Shown here piece after piece: positions 23,712 to 32,696 of a stretch of DNA of 64,000 nt. The stretch is from NCBI RefSeq assembly GCF_020616555.1, contig NZ_CP085173.1, forward strand, positions 5,782,001-5,846,000. The letters run 5' to 3'. This stretch comes from Streptomyces longhuiensis (GTDB lineage Bacteria > Actinomycetota > Actinomycetes > Streptomycetales > Streptomycetaceae). The first letter of the stretch is position 1; each line of letters begins with the position of its first letter. The translations under genes and the position numbers were made by a program. The notes under the pieces are model-generated. The model made no database searches. It saw only the letters and a list, made by a program, of their open reading frames with translations, and was not told where the DNA came from.

Positions 23712-26107
23712 GCGAGCGGGGGAGGGGGCCGCTGCTGCTCGGGGTGCGTCATCACGGGCCCGGTTCGGCCAGGGCCGTGAGGGCCGCGCTCGACGCGGCC
23801 GGTCCGGGTGTCGTCCTGGTCGAGGGGCCGCCCGAGGCGGACGCGCTGGTGTCGCTCGCCGCCGACGAGGACATGGTGCCGCCGGTCGCGCTGCTGGCTC
23901 ATGTCGTGGACGAGCCGGGGCGTTCCGCGTTCTGGCCGCTGGCCGATTTCTCCCCGGAGTGGGTCGCGATCCGCTGGGCCCTGGAGCGGGACGTGCCGGT
24001 CCGTTTCATCGACCTTCCGGCGGCGCACAGCCTGGCCCTGCGTGAGCCGGCCGTGACGCCGGACGACCCCGAGGGGGGCGAGGAGCGGGGGGAGGACCAC
24101 GGCGGGGAGGACGTCAGGGAGGCGATGCGTGTCGATCCGCTCGCCGTACTCGCCGAGACCGCGGGACACGACGACCCGGAGCGCTGGTGGGAGGACGTCG
24201 TCGAGCACCGGGCCGGCGCGGGGGACGCGTTCGCGCCGTTCGAGGCGCTCGGCGAGGCGATGGGGGCGCTGCGGGAGGAGTACGGCGACGGGGGGCACGA
24301 GCGGGATCTCGTGCGGGAGGCCTATATGCGCCTTCAACTGCGTTCCGCGCAGAAGGAGTTTGCGGACCGGGTCGCCGTGGTGTGCGGTGCGTGGCATGTT
24401 CCGGCGCTGCGCGTGAAGACGACCGTCGCCGCAGACCGGGCCGTCCTCAAGGGACTGCCCAAGGTCAAGGTCGACATGACCTGGGTGCCCTGGACGCACC
24501 GCCGTCTCGCGCGGGCCGGGGGATACGGGGCGGGCATCGACTCGCCCGGCTGGTACGGGCATCTGTTCAGCGCCCCGGACCGGCCCGTCGAACGCTGGAT
24601 GACCAAGGTCGCCGGGCTGTTCAGGGACGAGGACAGGATCGTGTCGCCGGCGCACGTCATCGAGGCGGTGCGGCTGGCCGAGACGCTCGCCGCGATGCGG
24701 GGCCGTCCGCTGGCGGGGCTGACCGAGGCGACGGACGCGATCCGCGCCGTGATGTGCGAGGGGTCGGACGTCCCTCTGTCGCTCGTCCACGACAAGCTCG
24801 TCGTGGGGGACGTGCTCGGGGAGGTCCCGGACGCGGCGCCCGCGGTGCCGCTGCAACGCGACCTCACGCGGCTCCAGCGCTCCCTGCGGCTCAAACCGGA
24901 GGCACTGGAGCGGGAGTTGGAGCTCGACCTGCGCAAGGAGAATGACGCGGCGCGCAGCCGGCTCCTGCACCGGCTCCGCCTCCTCGACGTCGGCTGGGGC
25001 GAGCCGGCGCGGTCCGTGCGCGGCTCCACCGGCACGTTCCGGGAGACCTGGCGGCTGCGCTGGGAACCCGAGCTGTCCGTGCGTGTCGCCGAGGCGGGGA
25101 TCTGGGGCACGACCGTGCTCTCGGCCGCCACCGCCAGAGCCGAGGCGGACGCGATCGGCGGACAGGCCCTCGCCGACGTCACGGCCCTCGCCGAGCGCTG
25201 CCTCCTCGCCGAACTGCCGCAAGCCCTCCCGGTGGTGATGCGCGTACTGGCCGACCGCGCCGCGATGGACACGGACGTCGGCCATCTCGCCCAGGCCCTG
25301 CCCGCCCTCGTCCGCTCCCTGCGCTACGGCGACGTGCGGGGCACGGACACCCAGGCACTGAGCGAGGTCGCGGCCGGTCTCGCCGAGCGGGTCTTCGTGG
25401 GCCTGCCACCCGCGTGCGCGGGGCTCGACGGGGACGCCGCGGCCGAGATGCGCGGGCATGTGGACGCGGTCCACGGGGCGGTGGGGCTGCTGGAGGACGG
25501 CGGGACGGCCGGACACCGGGGCCGCTGGCACTCCGTGCTGCGGGTCCTCGCCGCACGCGACAGCGTGGCCGGTGTGATCCGGGGGCGGTGCGCGCGGCTG
25601 CTCCTCGACGACCAACAGCTGGCCGGGGGCGAGGCCGCGCGGCTGATGGGACTCGCCCTCTCACCGGGCACCGGGCCCGCCGAGGCCGCCGCCTGGATCG
25701 AGGGGTTCGTCGGCGGGGGCTCCGGCGGGCTGCTCCTCGTACACGACGAGCGGTTGCTCACGCTCGTCGACGACTGGCTGACGGGCGTCTCCGCCGATGC
25801 GTTCACGGACGTACTGCCGCTGCTGCGCCGCACGTTCTCCGCCTATGAATCCGGTGTGCGTCGCACGCTGGGCGAGCTGGTGCGGCGCGGGCCCGCGGGG
25901 GCGGGACCCACGGCGGCCGTGGGCACGGCACCGCCGGGGTTCGCGCCCGGCCTCGACCAGGCGCGCGCGGACGCGGTGCTGCCCGTTCTGCGGCTGCTGC
26001 TCGGGATGGACGACGCGGACGCCGACGCCACATCCGGCTCCGGATCCGGCTCTGATGCCGGTGCCGGTTCCGGCCGGGGTGACAACGACCTTGTGGGGGT
26101 GGCCTGA
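23708..26107 (+). CDS. DUF5682 protein, possible TIKI/TraB-like hydrolase
   Basis: A 799-residue protein assigned to DUF5682 by pattern and neighbourhood. The N-terminal 240 residues show GVRHHGPGS (12-20), VVLVEGPPEAD (35-45), a helical HERDLVREAYM (197-207) and VVCGAWHVPAL (224-234). This order (GxxH, E at a strand end, RD..M, GA.HV.) resembles the TIKI/TraB/EreA/ChaN metal-dependent hydrolase superfamily; that link is my inference. The rest is helical without known motifs, ending in a Gly-Ser-Asp-Ala tail. The start overlaps moxR by 4 bp and the stop overlaps the VWA start by 1 bp, so all three are coupled. Confidence 0.85.
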   Translation: MSERGRGPLLLGVRHHGPGSARAVRAALDAAGPGVVLVEGPPEADALVSLAADEDMVPPVALLAHVVDEPGRSAFWPLADFSPEWVAIRWALERDVPVRFIDLPAAHSLALREPAVTPDDPEGGEERGEDHGGEDVREAMRVDPLAVLAETAGHDDPERWWEDVVEHRAGAGDAFAPFEALGEAMGALREEYGDGGHERDLVREAYMRLQLRSAQKEFADRVAVVCGAWHVPALRVKTTVAADRAVLKGLPKVKVDMTWVPWTHRRLARAGGYGAGIDSPGWYGHLFSAPDRPVERWMTKVAGLFRDEDRIVSPAHVIEAVRLAETLAAMRGRPLAGLTEATDAIRAVMCEGSDVPLSLVHDKLVVGDVLGEVPDAAPAVPLQRDLTRLQRSLRLKPEALERELELDLRKENDAARSRLLHRLRLLDVGWGEPARSVRGSTGTFRETWRLRWEPELSVRVAEAGIWGTTVLSAATARAEADAIGGQALADVTALAERCLLAELPQALPVVMRVLADRAAMDTDVGHLAQALPALVRSLRYGDVRGTDTQALSEVAAGLAERVFVGLPPACAGLDGDAAAEMRGHVDAVHGAVGLLEDGGTAGHRGRWHSVLRVLAARDSVAGVIRGRCARLLLDDQQLAGGEAARLMGLALSPGTGPAEAAAWIEGFVGGGSGGLLLVHDERLLTLVDDWLTGVSADAFTDVLPLLRRTFSAYESGVRRTLGELVRRGPAGAGPTAAVGTAPPGFAPGLDQARADAVLPVLRLLLGMDDADADATSGSGSGSDAGAGSGRGDNDLVGVA

Positions 26108-27309
26108 TGGCGGTCGACCAGGTGGACGAGCTCAGCGGGGGAGCCCGGGGCGAGCGGATGCGGCGCTGGCGGCTCGTGCTCGGCGGGGACGAGGCGGACG
26201 GCACCGGCTGCGCGCTCGGCGGCCAGGACGCGGCGATGGACGGCGCCCTGACCGCGCTCTACGGGAGAGGGGACAAGAAGGAGGGGCGGGGGCGCGACCG
26301 TTCGGCCGGCCTCGGGGCGTCCGCGCCGTCCGTGGCGCGCTGGCTCGGCGACATCCGGACGTACTTCCCGTCCTCCGTCGTCCAGGTCATGCAGCGCGAC
26401 GCCATCGACCGCCTCGGCCTGTCCGCGCTGCTGCTCGAACCGGAGATGCTGGAAGCGGTCGACGCCGACGTGCACCTCGTCGGCACGCTGCTCTCCCTCA
26501 ACAAGGCGATGCCGGAGACGACGAAGGAGACCGCACGCGCCGTCGTGCGCAAGGTCGTCGAAGACCTGGAGAAGCGTCTCGGCACCCGGACCCGGGCGAC
26601 GCTCACCGGCGCGCTCGACCGCAGCGCCCGTATCAACAGGCCCCGCCATCACGACATCGACTGGAACCGCACGATCGCGGCCAACCTCAAGAACTATCTG
26701 CCGGAGTACCGCACGGTCGTCCCCGAGCGGCTCATCGGATACGGCCGCGCGTCCCAGTCGGTGAAGAAGGAGGTCATCCTCTGCATCGACCAGTCGGGCT
26801 CGATGGCGGCGTCCGTCGTCTACGCCTCCGTGTTCGGCGCCGTGCTGGCCTCGATGCGGTCCATCGACACGAGGCTCGTCGTGTTCGACACGGCCGTCGT
26901 CGACCTCACCGATCAGCTCGACGACCCGGTCGACGTCCTGTTCGGCACGCAGCTCGGCGGCGGCACCGACATCAACAGAGCGCTCGCGTACTGCCAGTCG
27001 CAGATCACCCGTCCCGCCGAGACCGTCGTCGTCCTCATCAGTGACCTCTACGAAGGGGGTATCCGGAACGAAATGCTGAAACGGGTCGCCGCGATGAAGG
27101 CGTCGGGAGTGCAGTTCGTCACGTTGCTCGCACTGTCCGACGAGGGGGCACCCGCGTATGACAGGGAGCACGCGGCGGCGCTCGCGGCCCTGGGAGCACC
27201 GGCCTTCGCGTGCACGCCGGATCTCTTCCCGGAGGTGATGGCGGCGGCGATCGAGAAGCGGCCGCTGCCGATACCGGACGCCGGGATCCCGTCGAACGGG
27301 AGGCCGTAA
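26107..27309 (+). CDS. VWA-domain protein (CoxE-like), partner of MoxR
   Basis: A 400-residue protein with a C-terminal von Willebrand factor A domain whose metal-ion-dependent adhesion site is complete: Asp228, Ser230 and Ser232 (CIDQSGSM), Thr287 (GGGTDINRAL) and Asp313 (LISDLYEGG). The N-terminal half is helical (AVDADVHLVGTLLSLNKAMP) and begins with GDxxDGTG-like text. MoxR ATPases typically act with such VWA proteins, which present substrate through the metal site. It is the last gene of the coupled moxR-DUF5682-VWA operon. It is probably cytosolic, as no signal peptide or membrane segment is seen. Confidence 0.93.
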   Translation: MAVDQVDELSGGARGERMRRWRLVLGGDEADGTGCALGGQDAAMDGALTALYGRGDKKEGRGRDRSAGLGASAPSVARWLGDIRTYFPSSVVQVMQRDAIDRLGLSALLLEPEMLEAVDADVHLVGTLLSLNKAMPETTKETARAVVRKVVEDLEKRLGTRTRATLTGALDRSARINRPRHHDIDWNRTIAANLKNYLPEYRTVVPERLIGYGRASQSVKKEVILCIDQSGSMAASVVYASVFGAVLASMRSIDTRLVVFDTAVVDLTDQLDDPVDVLFGTQLGGGTDINRALAYCQSQITRPAETVVVLISDLYEGGIRNEMLKRVAAMKASGVQFVTLLALSDEGAPAYDREHAAALAALGAPAFACTPDLFPEVMAAAIEKRPLPIPDAGIPSNGRP

Positions 27310-27449
27310 ATCCGGACATGACTACCCATCGGTAACAGGGGGCTTGCGCAACCTCGGGCGTCCCGTGCAAGGATCGGCCCGGCTGTTCTCATCCCCGCGC
27401 CCACGCGTCCCGCGTCCCCGCGCCCCTCGTACAGGAGGGTTCCCCCACC

Positions 27450-28475
27450 TTGACTTCCCCGATCGCTCTGCCTGTTGCCGCTCCGCGCGTCGTGCGCGCA
27501 GCGGCCGGGCGGCGTGCGCTGAACGTGGCGCTCCGGGTGATGTTCCTTGCGGGCGGCCTGATCGTGTTGGGGCTGCTGTGCGGGGGAAGGGCGCATGCGG
27601 CGGAGGGAGTTCTGCCGCCGACGGAGGCCGCGGGCGAGCAGACGGTTCACACAACCGTTCACGCAACCGCCGACGCGACCGCCGACGCAACGGCTCACGC
27701 GCCGGTTCACGCGTCCGTCCCCGAACGGGCGGCACATCAGCGGGCGGTACACCACACGCCTCCCGCCACCGGTTCCCGAGCAGTCGGGGCCGTGCGGGAG
27801 CAGGCCGTGGAGCCCGTCAGGAAGCGCGTGGTCGAGCCCGTCCGGACCCGTGTGGCCGAGCCGCTCCCGACCCAGGTCGCCGCACCCGCCGTACGAGAGG
27901 TACGCGACGTGCGGGGAACGGTTCGGGACACCGTGCGGGAAGAGGTCCGGGAAGTGGGTGAGTTCGCCGGAGGGATCTTGGGCGAGCTCGCCGACGAGGC
28001 TCCGCCGCGGTTCCTGCCCGCGCCGCCGTCGATGCCGGGTCTGCCCGGCATCCCGGGCCGGCCCGGCGAACCCGGCACCCCCGGTCCGGCAGGGGACGGA
28101 GCCCACGCGGCACCGGCACCGAGCGCCGGAACCCGTGCGGTCGCCGGGCACAGTCACGTCAAGCGGCACGGCAAGCGAGAGGTGACCGAAGCCGTCGGCG
28201 ACATGTTCGCCCCGGCGGGCGCCAACGCCGTACCCGCACGGACCCCGGCCACCAAGGCGGCCGGAACCTCGACTCCCGCCCCCGCCCCCGCGTTCCCCAG
28301 CGGCAGCGCGGTCGGGCAGTCGGCGGGGGACGGCAGTTCGACGCGGCACTCCGATCTCGCCGCGGCAGCCTTCGGCAGCGGCGCCACGGCCCGGCTGCTG
28401 CCCGGGGCGACGGCGTCCTCCCACGCCGCGCCCACCCGCGACAGGCACCGAGACATCCCCGAATTCCCCGGCTAG
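27450..28475 (+). CDS. Secreted repetitive protein with short collagen-like stretch
   Basis: A 341-residue protein of unknown function. It starts at a TTG (27450) with AGGAGGG 10 nt upstream. A signal-like helix (MFLAGGLIVLGLLCGGRAHA, 31-50) is followed by Thr/Ala/His-rich repeats (HATADATADATAH), repeats around VxEPVRxRV (119-140) and a charged helical stretch. Residues 197-215 have Gly at every third position seven times (GLPGIPGRPGEPG), a short collagen-like run. The C-terminus is low in complexity. No anchoring motif is evident. The neighbour at 28625 is also secreted and repetitive, so they may act together at the surface. Confidence 0.75.
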   Translation: MTSPIALPVAAPRVVRAAAGRRALNVALRVMFLAGGLIVLGLLCGGRAHAAEGVLPPTEAAGEQTVHTTVHATADATADATAHAPVHASVPERAAHQRAVHHTPPATGSRAVGAVREQAVEPVRKRVVEPVRTRVAEPLPTQVAAPAVREVRDVRGTVRDTVREEVREVGEFAGGILGELADEAPPRFLPAPPSMPGLPGIPGRPGEPGTPGPAGDGAHAAPAPSAGTRAVAGHSHVKRHGKREVTEAVGDMFAPAGANAVPARTPATKAAGTSTPAPAPAFPSGSAVGQSAGDGSSTRHSDLAAAAFGSGATARLLPGATASSHAAPTRDRHRDIPEFPG

Positions 28476-28624
28476 GGCAGCCCGTTCCCCGCACGTGACC
28501 TGCCGCGCGGGGGCGGCACAGGTCTGCCCGCCGACCGGACCACTCCGGCCGGACGCCGCCGGCCCACCGCTGGACCGCTCCAGCGCCGGACCGGACATGA
28601 GAATTCGAAGGATCTGACGCAAGC

Positions 28625-30010
28625 ATGAACAAGAACATCCGCCGTTCCATCGTGATAGCCGCCGGCGTCTCCGGTGCGTGGGCGCTCGGCTCCGCCGTCG
28701 CCAGCGCCGACGAACTGCCCGCCCACTCCGTGGCGGTGCCGGACCTGGCCGGTGACGTGGTCGCCGATGTGCAGGGCACGGTCTCCCACGTCCAGGGCAC
28801 CGTCGACGACGTCACCCACGGCACCGTCGGTTCGGTCACCGGCAAGGCCCAGGACACCGTGGCGGGCGTGACCGGCCAGGCCCGGACGACCGCGTCCGGC
28901 GCCGCCTCCACGGTCTCCGGAACCGTCTCCGGCACCGCCGCCAAGGCCGCTCCCCAGGCCGGTCCGGCCGTCACCGGCGCCCAGGGCACCGTCCGGCACG
29001 CCGACGCCCGGGTCGAGGCGGCCGCCGCGCACGCCAAGCAGCAGGCCCGCACCTACGTCGAGGGCGTCACCACCGTCGCCGACACCGCCCGCACCGCCGC
29101 CGCCCGCGCCGTGCACGCCCACACCGCCGGGGTCCCGAACGTGTCGGCCGACGCCGTCGCGCAGAACGCCGGCGACCGGGCCGCAGCCGTCCAGGACGGT
29201 GCCGCCCAGGAGATCGACTACCTGTTCGGCCCCCTGTCCGCGTTCGCCCCCGACGTCGACCGCACGGTGACCGGCGCGCAGGGCCGGGTCCAGGGCGCCA
29301 CCGCTCAGGTCCAGGGCATCGCCGCCCAGGCGTACGGCACCGCGGCGCAGGTCCCGGGCCACGCCCAGAACGTCCCGGCCACCGCCTCCGGTGCCGTGGG
29401 CGGAGTGACGACCGCCGCCGGTCCCGTCGTCGACGAGACCTCGGCCGCGGTGCTTCCCCCCATCGCCGCGACCGCCGTGCACGGCGTGGTCCCGGTCGCC
29501 GGACAGGCCGTCGGTGACGTCGGCACGCTCGCGGGCGGTGCGGTCGGTGACGTGACGCCGTTCGCCGGTGGCGTCGTCGGCCACGTCACGCCGTTCGCGG
29601 ACGGGGTCGTGGGCCAGGTCCAGCCCTTCGCGCAGTCGGTCGTCGCGGACGACGTGACGCCGTTCACGGGCGGGGTCGTCGGCGCGGTCCAGCCCCTCGT
29701 CCAGGCCGTGTACGACCAGGTGCAGCCGGTCGTGCAGGGTGTCGGCGGCAGCGCGACGTACCTGGCGCAGGGGGTCGTGGGCGACGTCGCGCCGTTCGCC
29801 GGCGGTGTGGTCGGCGACGTGACGCCGTTCGCCGGCGGGGTCGTCGGTGAGGTCTCGCCGTTCGCGCAGAACCTGACCGGCACGGTCGGCGCCGACGCGC
29901 AGCCGCTCGCCGGGAACGCGGTTCAGGGTGTCCAGGGTGTGGCCGCCTCGGTCGCCCCCAGCTACCTGACGAACGCCACGGACGCCGCCGCCAACGGCCT
30001 CGGCATCTGA
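28625..30010 (+). CDS. Secreted protein with 11-residue (hendecad) repeats
   Basis: A 461-residue exported protein of unknown function. The signal peptide covers about residues 1-28 (IVIAAGVSGAWALGSAVASA). The N-terminal part repeats VQGTVxxV-like units (48-105), and the middle is Ala/Gln-rich helical (VEAAAAHAKQQART). Residues 303-430 hold about twelve copies of an 11-residue unit, consensus GGVVGDVTPFA, with V, V and F at fixed positions. Such hendecads can form long amphipathic helices or coiled coils. Cys, Trp and catalytic motifs are absent. A role as a cell-surface or spore-layer structural protein is a guess. Confidence 0.8.
   Translation: MNKNIRRSIVIAAGVSGAWALGSAVASADELPAHSVAVPDLAGDVVADVQGTVSHVQGTVDDVTHGTVGSVTGKAQDTVAGVTGQARTTASGAASTVSGTVSGTAAKAAPQAGPAVTGAQGTVRHADARVEAAAAHAKQQARTYVEGVTTVADTARTAAARAVHAHTAGVPNVSADAVAQNAGDRAAAVQDGAAQEIDYLFGPLSAFAPDVDRTVTGAQGRVQGATAQVQGIAAQAYGTAAQVPGHAQNVPATASGAVGGVTTAAGPVVDETSAAVLPPIAATAVHGVVPVAGQAVGDVGTLAGGAVGDVTPFAGGVVGHVTPFADGVVGQVQPFAQSVVADDVTPFTGGVVGAVQPLVQAVYDQVQPVVQGVGGSATYLAQGVVGDVAPFAGGVVGDVTPFAGGVVGEVSPFAQNLTGTVGADAQPLAGNAVQGVQGVAASVAPSYLTNATDAAANGLGI
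29513..29929 (+). repeat. Tandem 33-bp repeats coding the hendecad array
   Basis: About twelve imperfect 33-bp units encode GGVVGDVTPFA-like blocks inside the gene at 28625. The unit GACGTGACGCCGTTCGCCGG recurs nearly identically (for example near 29548, 29578 and 29817), suggesting growth by unequal crossing-over or slippage. Confidence 0.8.
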
Positions 30011-30499
30011 GGTTCCGCAACTGAGAAGTCCGCCTCCGCAACCGCGGAACGCGTCGGCGGACCGAAGCAGGCGGACTGAATACGTCGTCTGCGGGCATCC
30101 GGGGACCGGAGTGACAGGCCGGGGCCCGGCCCGGCAGATGGCGGCGGGTGGTCCTCATTGGGGTGAGGATCACCCGCCCGGGCCCTTCCCGGTCCGGCGG
30201 CAGGGCTCTCCAGGTCCTCCCACCGGGTCTTTCAGGGGCTCTCAGGGGCCCCACCGGGCGTACCCCAGGCCGGTGGGGCCCCGCTCTGTGACTGTTATCA
30301 CCGCTCAGGTGTGATCTGCGATTTAGGGACCCCGGGCGAGCGGCGATAACCTGCGAGACGGACATGCCGCGTACCGGACTCCGTCCTACGCCTCCCTTGT
30401 GACAGCGCAGTCACGTTGCCCTTCGCGGCACGCCCACGCAGACAGCTGACCACAAAGCAGCGAGATCGCAGCGAGATCACGGAAAAGGGACGGACGCGC
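30011..30499 (+). other. Intergenic region before sucC, with terminator
   Basis: A 489-bp stretch without a gene. A perfect 13-bp hairpin (30245-30257 with 30270-30282) ends the upstream transcript. Downstream, TGCGATTT near 30308 and GATAAC near 30344 could be promoter parts for sucCD, but no convincing -35/-10 pair was found. The sucC leader after that is unstructured to the eye. Confidence 0.5.
30245..30282 (+). terminator. Hairpin terminator upstream of sucCD
   Basis: GGGGCCCCACCGG (30245-30257) and CCGGTGGGGCCCC (30270-30282) form a perfect 13-bp stem with a 12-nt loop, 235 bp after the hendecad-repeat gene. Confidence 0.7.
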
Positions 30500-31681
30500 G
30501 TGGACCTGTTCGAGTACCAGGCGAGGGACCTCTTCGCCAAGCACGGTGTACCGGTGCTGGCCGGTGAAGTCATCGACACGCCTGAGGCGGCGCGCGAGGC
30601 CACCGAGCGACTGGGCGGCAAGTCGGTCGTCAAGGCGCAGGTGAAGGTCGGCGGCCGTGGCAAGGCAGGCGGCGTCAAGCTCGCCGCCACCCCGGACGAG
30701 GCCGTCGCCCGCGCGACGGACATCCTCGGGATGGACATCAAGGGCCACACGGTCCACAAGGTGATGATCGCCGAGACCGCTCCGGAGATCCTCGAGGAGT
30801 ACTACGTCTCGTACCTCCTCGACCGCACCAACCGCACCTTCCTCGCCATGGCGTCCGTCCAGGGCGGCGTGGAGATCGAGGTCGTCGCGGAGGAGAACCC
30901 CGACGCCCTCGCGAAGGTGCCGGTCGACGCCAACGAGGGTGTCTCCAAGGAGAAGGCCCAGGAGATCGTCGCCAAGGCGAAGTTCCCGGCCGAGGTCGCC
31001 GACCAGGTCGCCGACATCCTCGTCACCCTGTGGGACACCTTCATCAAGGAGGACGCCCTCCTCGTCGAGGTGAACCCGCTCGCCAAGGTCGCCTCCGGCA
31101 AGGTCATCGCCCTTGACGGCAAGGTCTCTCTCGACGAGAACGCGGACTTCCGCCAGCCCGAGCACGAGGCGCTCGAGGACAAGGACGCAGCCAACCCGCT
31201 CGAGGCTGCCGCCAAGGCCAAGAACCTCAACTACGTCAAGCTCGACGGCGAGGTCGGCATCATCGGTAACGGTGCCGGTCTGGTCATGTCGACCCTGGAC
31301 GTCGTCGCGTACGCCGGTGAGAACCACGGCGGCGTGAAGCCGGCCAACTTCCTCGACATCGGTGGCGGCGCGTCCGCCCAGGTGATGGCGAACGGCCTGG
31401 AGATCATCCTCGGCGACCCGGACGTCAAGTCCGTGTTCGTCAACGTCTTCGGCGGCATCACCGCCTGTGACGAGGTCGCCAACGGCATCGTGCAGGCCCT
31501 GGCGCTCCTCGCCGACAAGGGCGAAGAGGTCACCAAGCCGCTGGTCGTGCGACTCGACGGCAACAACGCGGAGCTGGGTCGCAAGATCCTCAGCGACGCC
31601 AACCACCCGCTCGTCCAGCGTGTGGACACCATGGACGGCGCGGCCGACAAGGCCGCCGAGCTCGCCGCGGCTGCGAAGTAA
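30500..31681 (+). CDS. sucC: Succinyl-CoA synthetase (ADP-forming) beta subunit
   Basis: A 393-residue subunit that, with SucD, converts succinyl-CoA to succinate while making ATP in the citric-acid cycle. It opens with the standard [18 protein letters not shown] and continues with the ATP-grasp domain ([18 protein letters not shown]) and the C-terminal SucC flavodoxin-like domain ([20 protein letters not shown]). The GTG at 30500 is the start because it gives the canonical N-terminus; the open frame upstream encodes an atypical basic extension. It lies 21 bp before sucD in an operon. Confidence 0.97.
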   Translation: MDLFEYQARDLFAKHGVPVLAGEVIDTPEAAREATERLGGKSVVKAQVKVGGRGKAGGVKLAATPDEAVARATDILGMDIKGHTVHKVMIAETAPEILEEYYVSYLLDRTNRTFLAMASVQGGVEIEVVAEENPDALAKVPVDANEGVSKEKAQEIVAKAKFPAEVADQVADILVTLWDTFIKEDALLVEVNPLAKVASGKVIALDGKVSLDENADFRQPEHEALEDKDAANPLEAAAKAKNLNYVKLDGEVGIIGNGAGLVMSTLDVVAYAGENHGGVKPANFLDIGGGASAQVMANGLEIILGDPDVKSVFVNVFGGITACDEVANGIVQALALLADKGEEVTKPLVVRLDGNNAELGRKILSDANHPLVQRVDTMDGAADKAAELAAAAK

Positions 31682-31702
31682 GGAAGAGGGACTCAGACCA
31701 CC

Positions 31703-32584
31703 ATGGCTATCTTCCTCACCAAGGACAGCAAGGTCATCGTCCAGGGCATGACCGGTGCCACGGGCATGAAGCACACCAAGCTCATGCTCGGTGACGGCAC
31801 GAACATCGTCGGCGGCGTGAACCCGCGCAAGGCCGGCACCTCCGTCGACTTCGACGGCACCGAGGTCCCGGTCTTCGGGACGGTCAAGGAGGCCATGGAG
31901 GCGACGGGCGCCAACGTGTCCGTCCTCTTCGTGCCGCCGGCCTTCTCCAAGGCCGCCGTCGTCGAGGCGATCGACGCCGAGATCCCCCTCGCGGTCGTCA
32001 TCACCGAGGGCATCGCCGTCCACGACTCCGCCGCCTTCTGGGCGTACGCGAAGTCGAAGGGCAACAAGACCCGCATCATCGGCCCGAACTGCCCCGGTCT
32101 CATCACCCCGGGCCAGTCGAACGCCGGCATCATCCCGGGCGACATCACGAAGCCGGGCCGCATCGGCCTGGTCTCGAAGTCCGGCACGCTGACGTACCAG
32201 ATGATGTACGAGCTCCGTGACATCGGCTTCTCGTCCGCCGTCGGCATCGGTGGCGACCCGGTCATCGGTACGACGCACATCGACGCTCTCGAGGCGTTCG
32301 AGGCCGACCCCGACACCGACCTGATCGTGATGATCGGCGAGATCGGCGGCGACGCCGAGGAGCGTGCGGCGGACTACATCGCCAAGCACGTCACCAAGCC
32401 GGTCGTCGGCTACGTCGCGGGCTTCACCGCCCCCGAGGGCAAGACGATGGGTCACGCGGGCGCGATCGTGTCCGGCTCTTCTGGCACCGCACAGGCCAAG
32501 AAGGAGGCCCTCGAGGCCGCCGGCGTGAAGGTCGGCAAGACGCCGACCGAGACGGCCAAGCTGGCGCGCGAGCTGCTCTCGTAG
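31703..32584 (+). CDS. sucD: Succinyl-CoA synthetase alpha subunit
   Basis: A 293-residue subunit carrying the CoA-binding Rossmann domain ([19 protein letters not shown]) and the active-site phospho-histidine in [13 protein letters not shown]. Other family marks are [13 protein letters not shown] and [16 protein letters not shown]. It is translated 21 bp after sucC and ends at a strong bidirectional terminator. Length and motifs fit the family in full. Confidence 0.98.
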   Translation: MAIFLTKDSKVIVQGMTGATGMKHTKLMLGDGTNIVGGVNPRKAGTSVDFDGTEVPVFGTVKEAMEATGANVSVLFVPPAFSKAAVVEAIDAEIPLAVVITEGIAVHDSAAFWAYAKSKGNKTRIIGPNCPGLITPGQSNAGIIPGDITKPGRIGLVSKSGTLTYQMMYELRDIGFSSAVGIGGDPVIGTTHIDALEAFEADPDTDLIVMIGEIGGDAEERAADYIAKHVTKPVVGYVAGFTAPEGKTMGHAGAIVSGSSGTAQAKKEALEAAGVKVGKTPTETAKLARELLS

Positions 32585-32606
32585 TTCCGCCACCTGCCTG
32601 ACATCA

Positions 32607-32640
32607 GTGGGCCCGCACCCTTCCGGGGGTGCGGGCCCAC
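32607..32640. terminator. Bidirectional terminator after sucCD
   Basis: A perfect 14-bp stem (32607-32620 GTGGGCCCGCACCC with 32627-32640) and a 6-nt loop lie 22 bp after sucD, between convergent genes. Confidence 0.85.
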
Positions 32641-32696
32641 TGTCGTTCGCCCGTGCGGGAAACCGTGAGAGAAGCCCGTACGGGAAGCCCGTGGGG

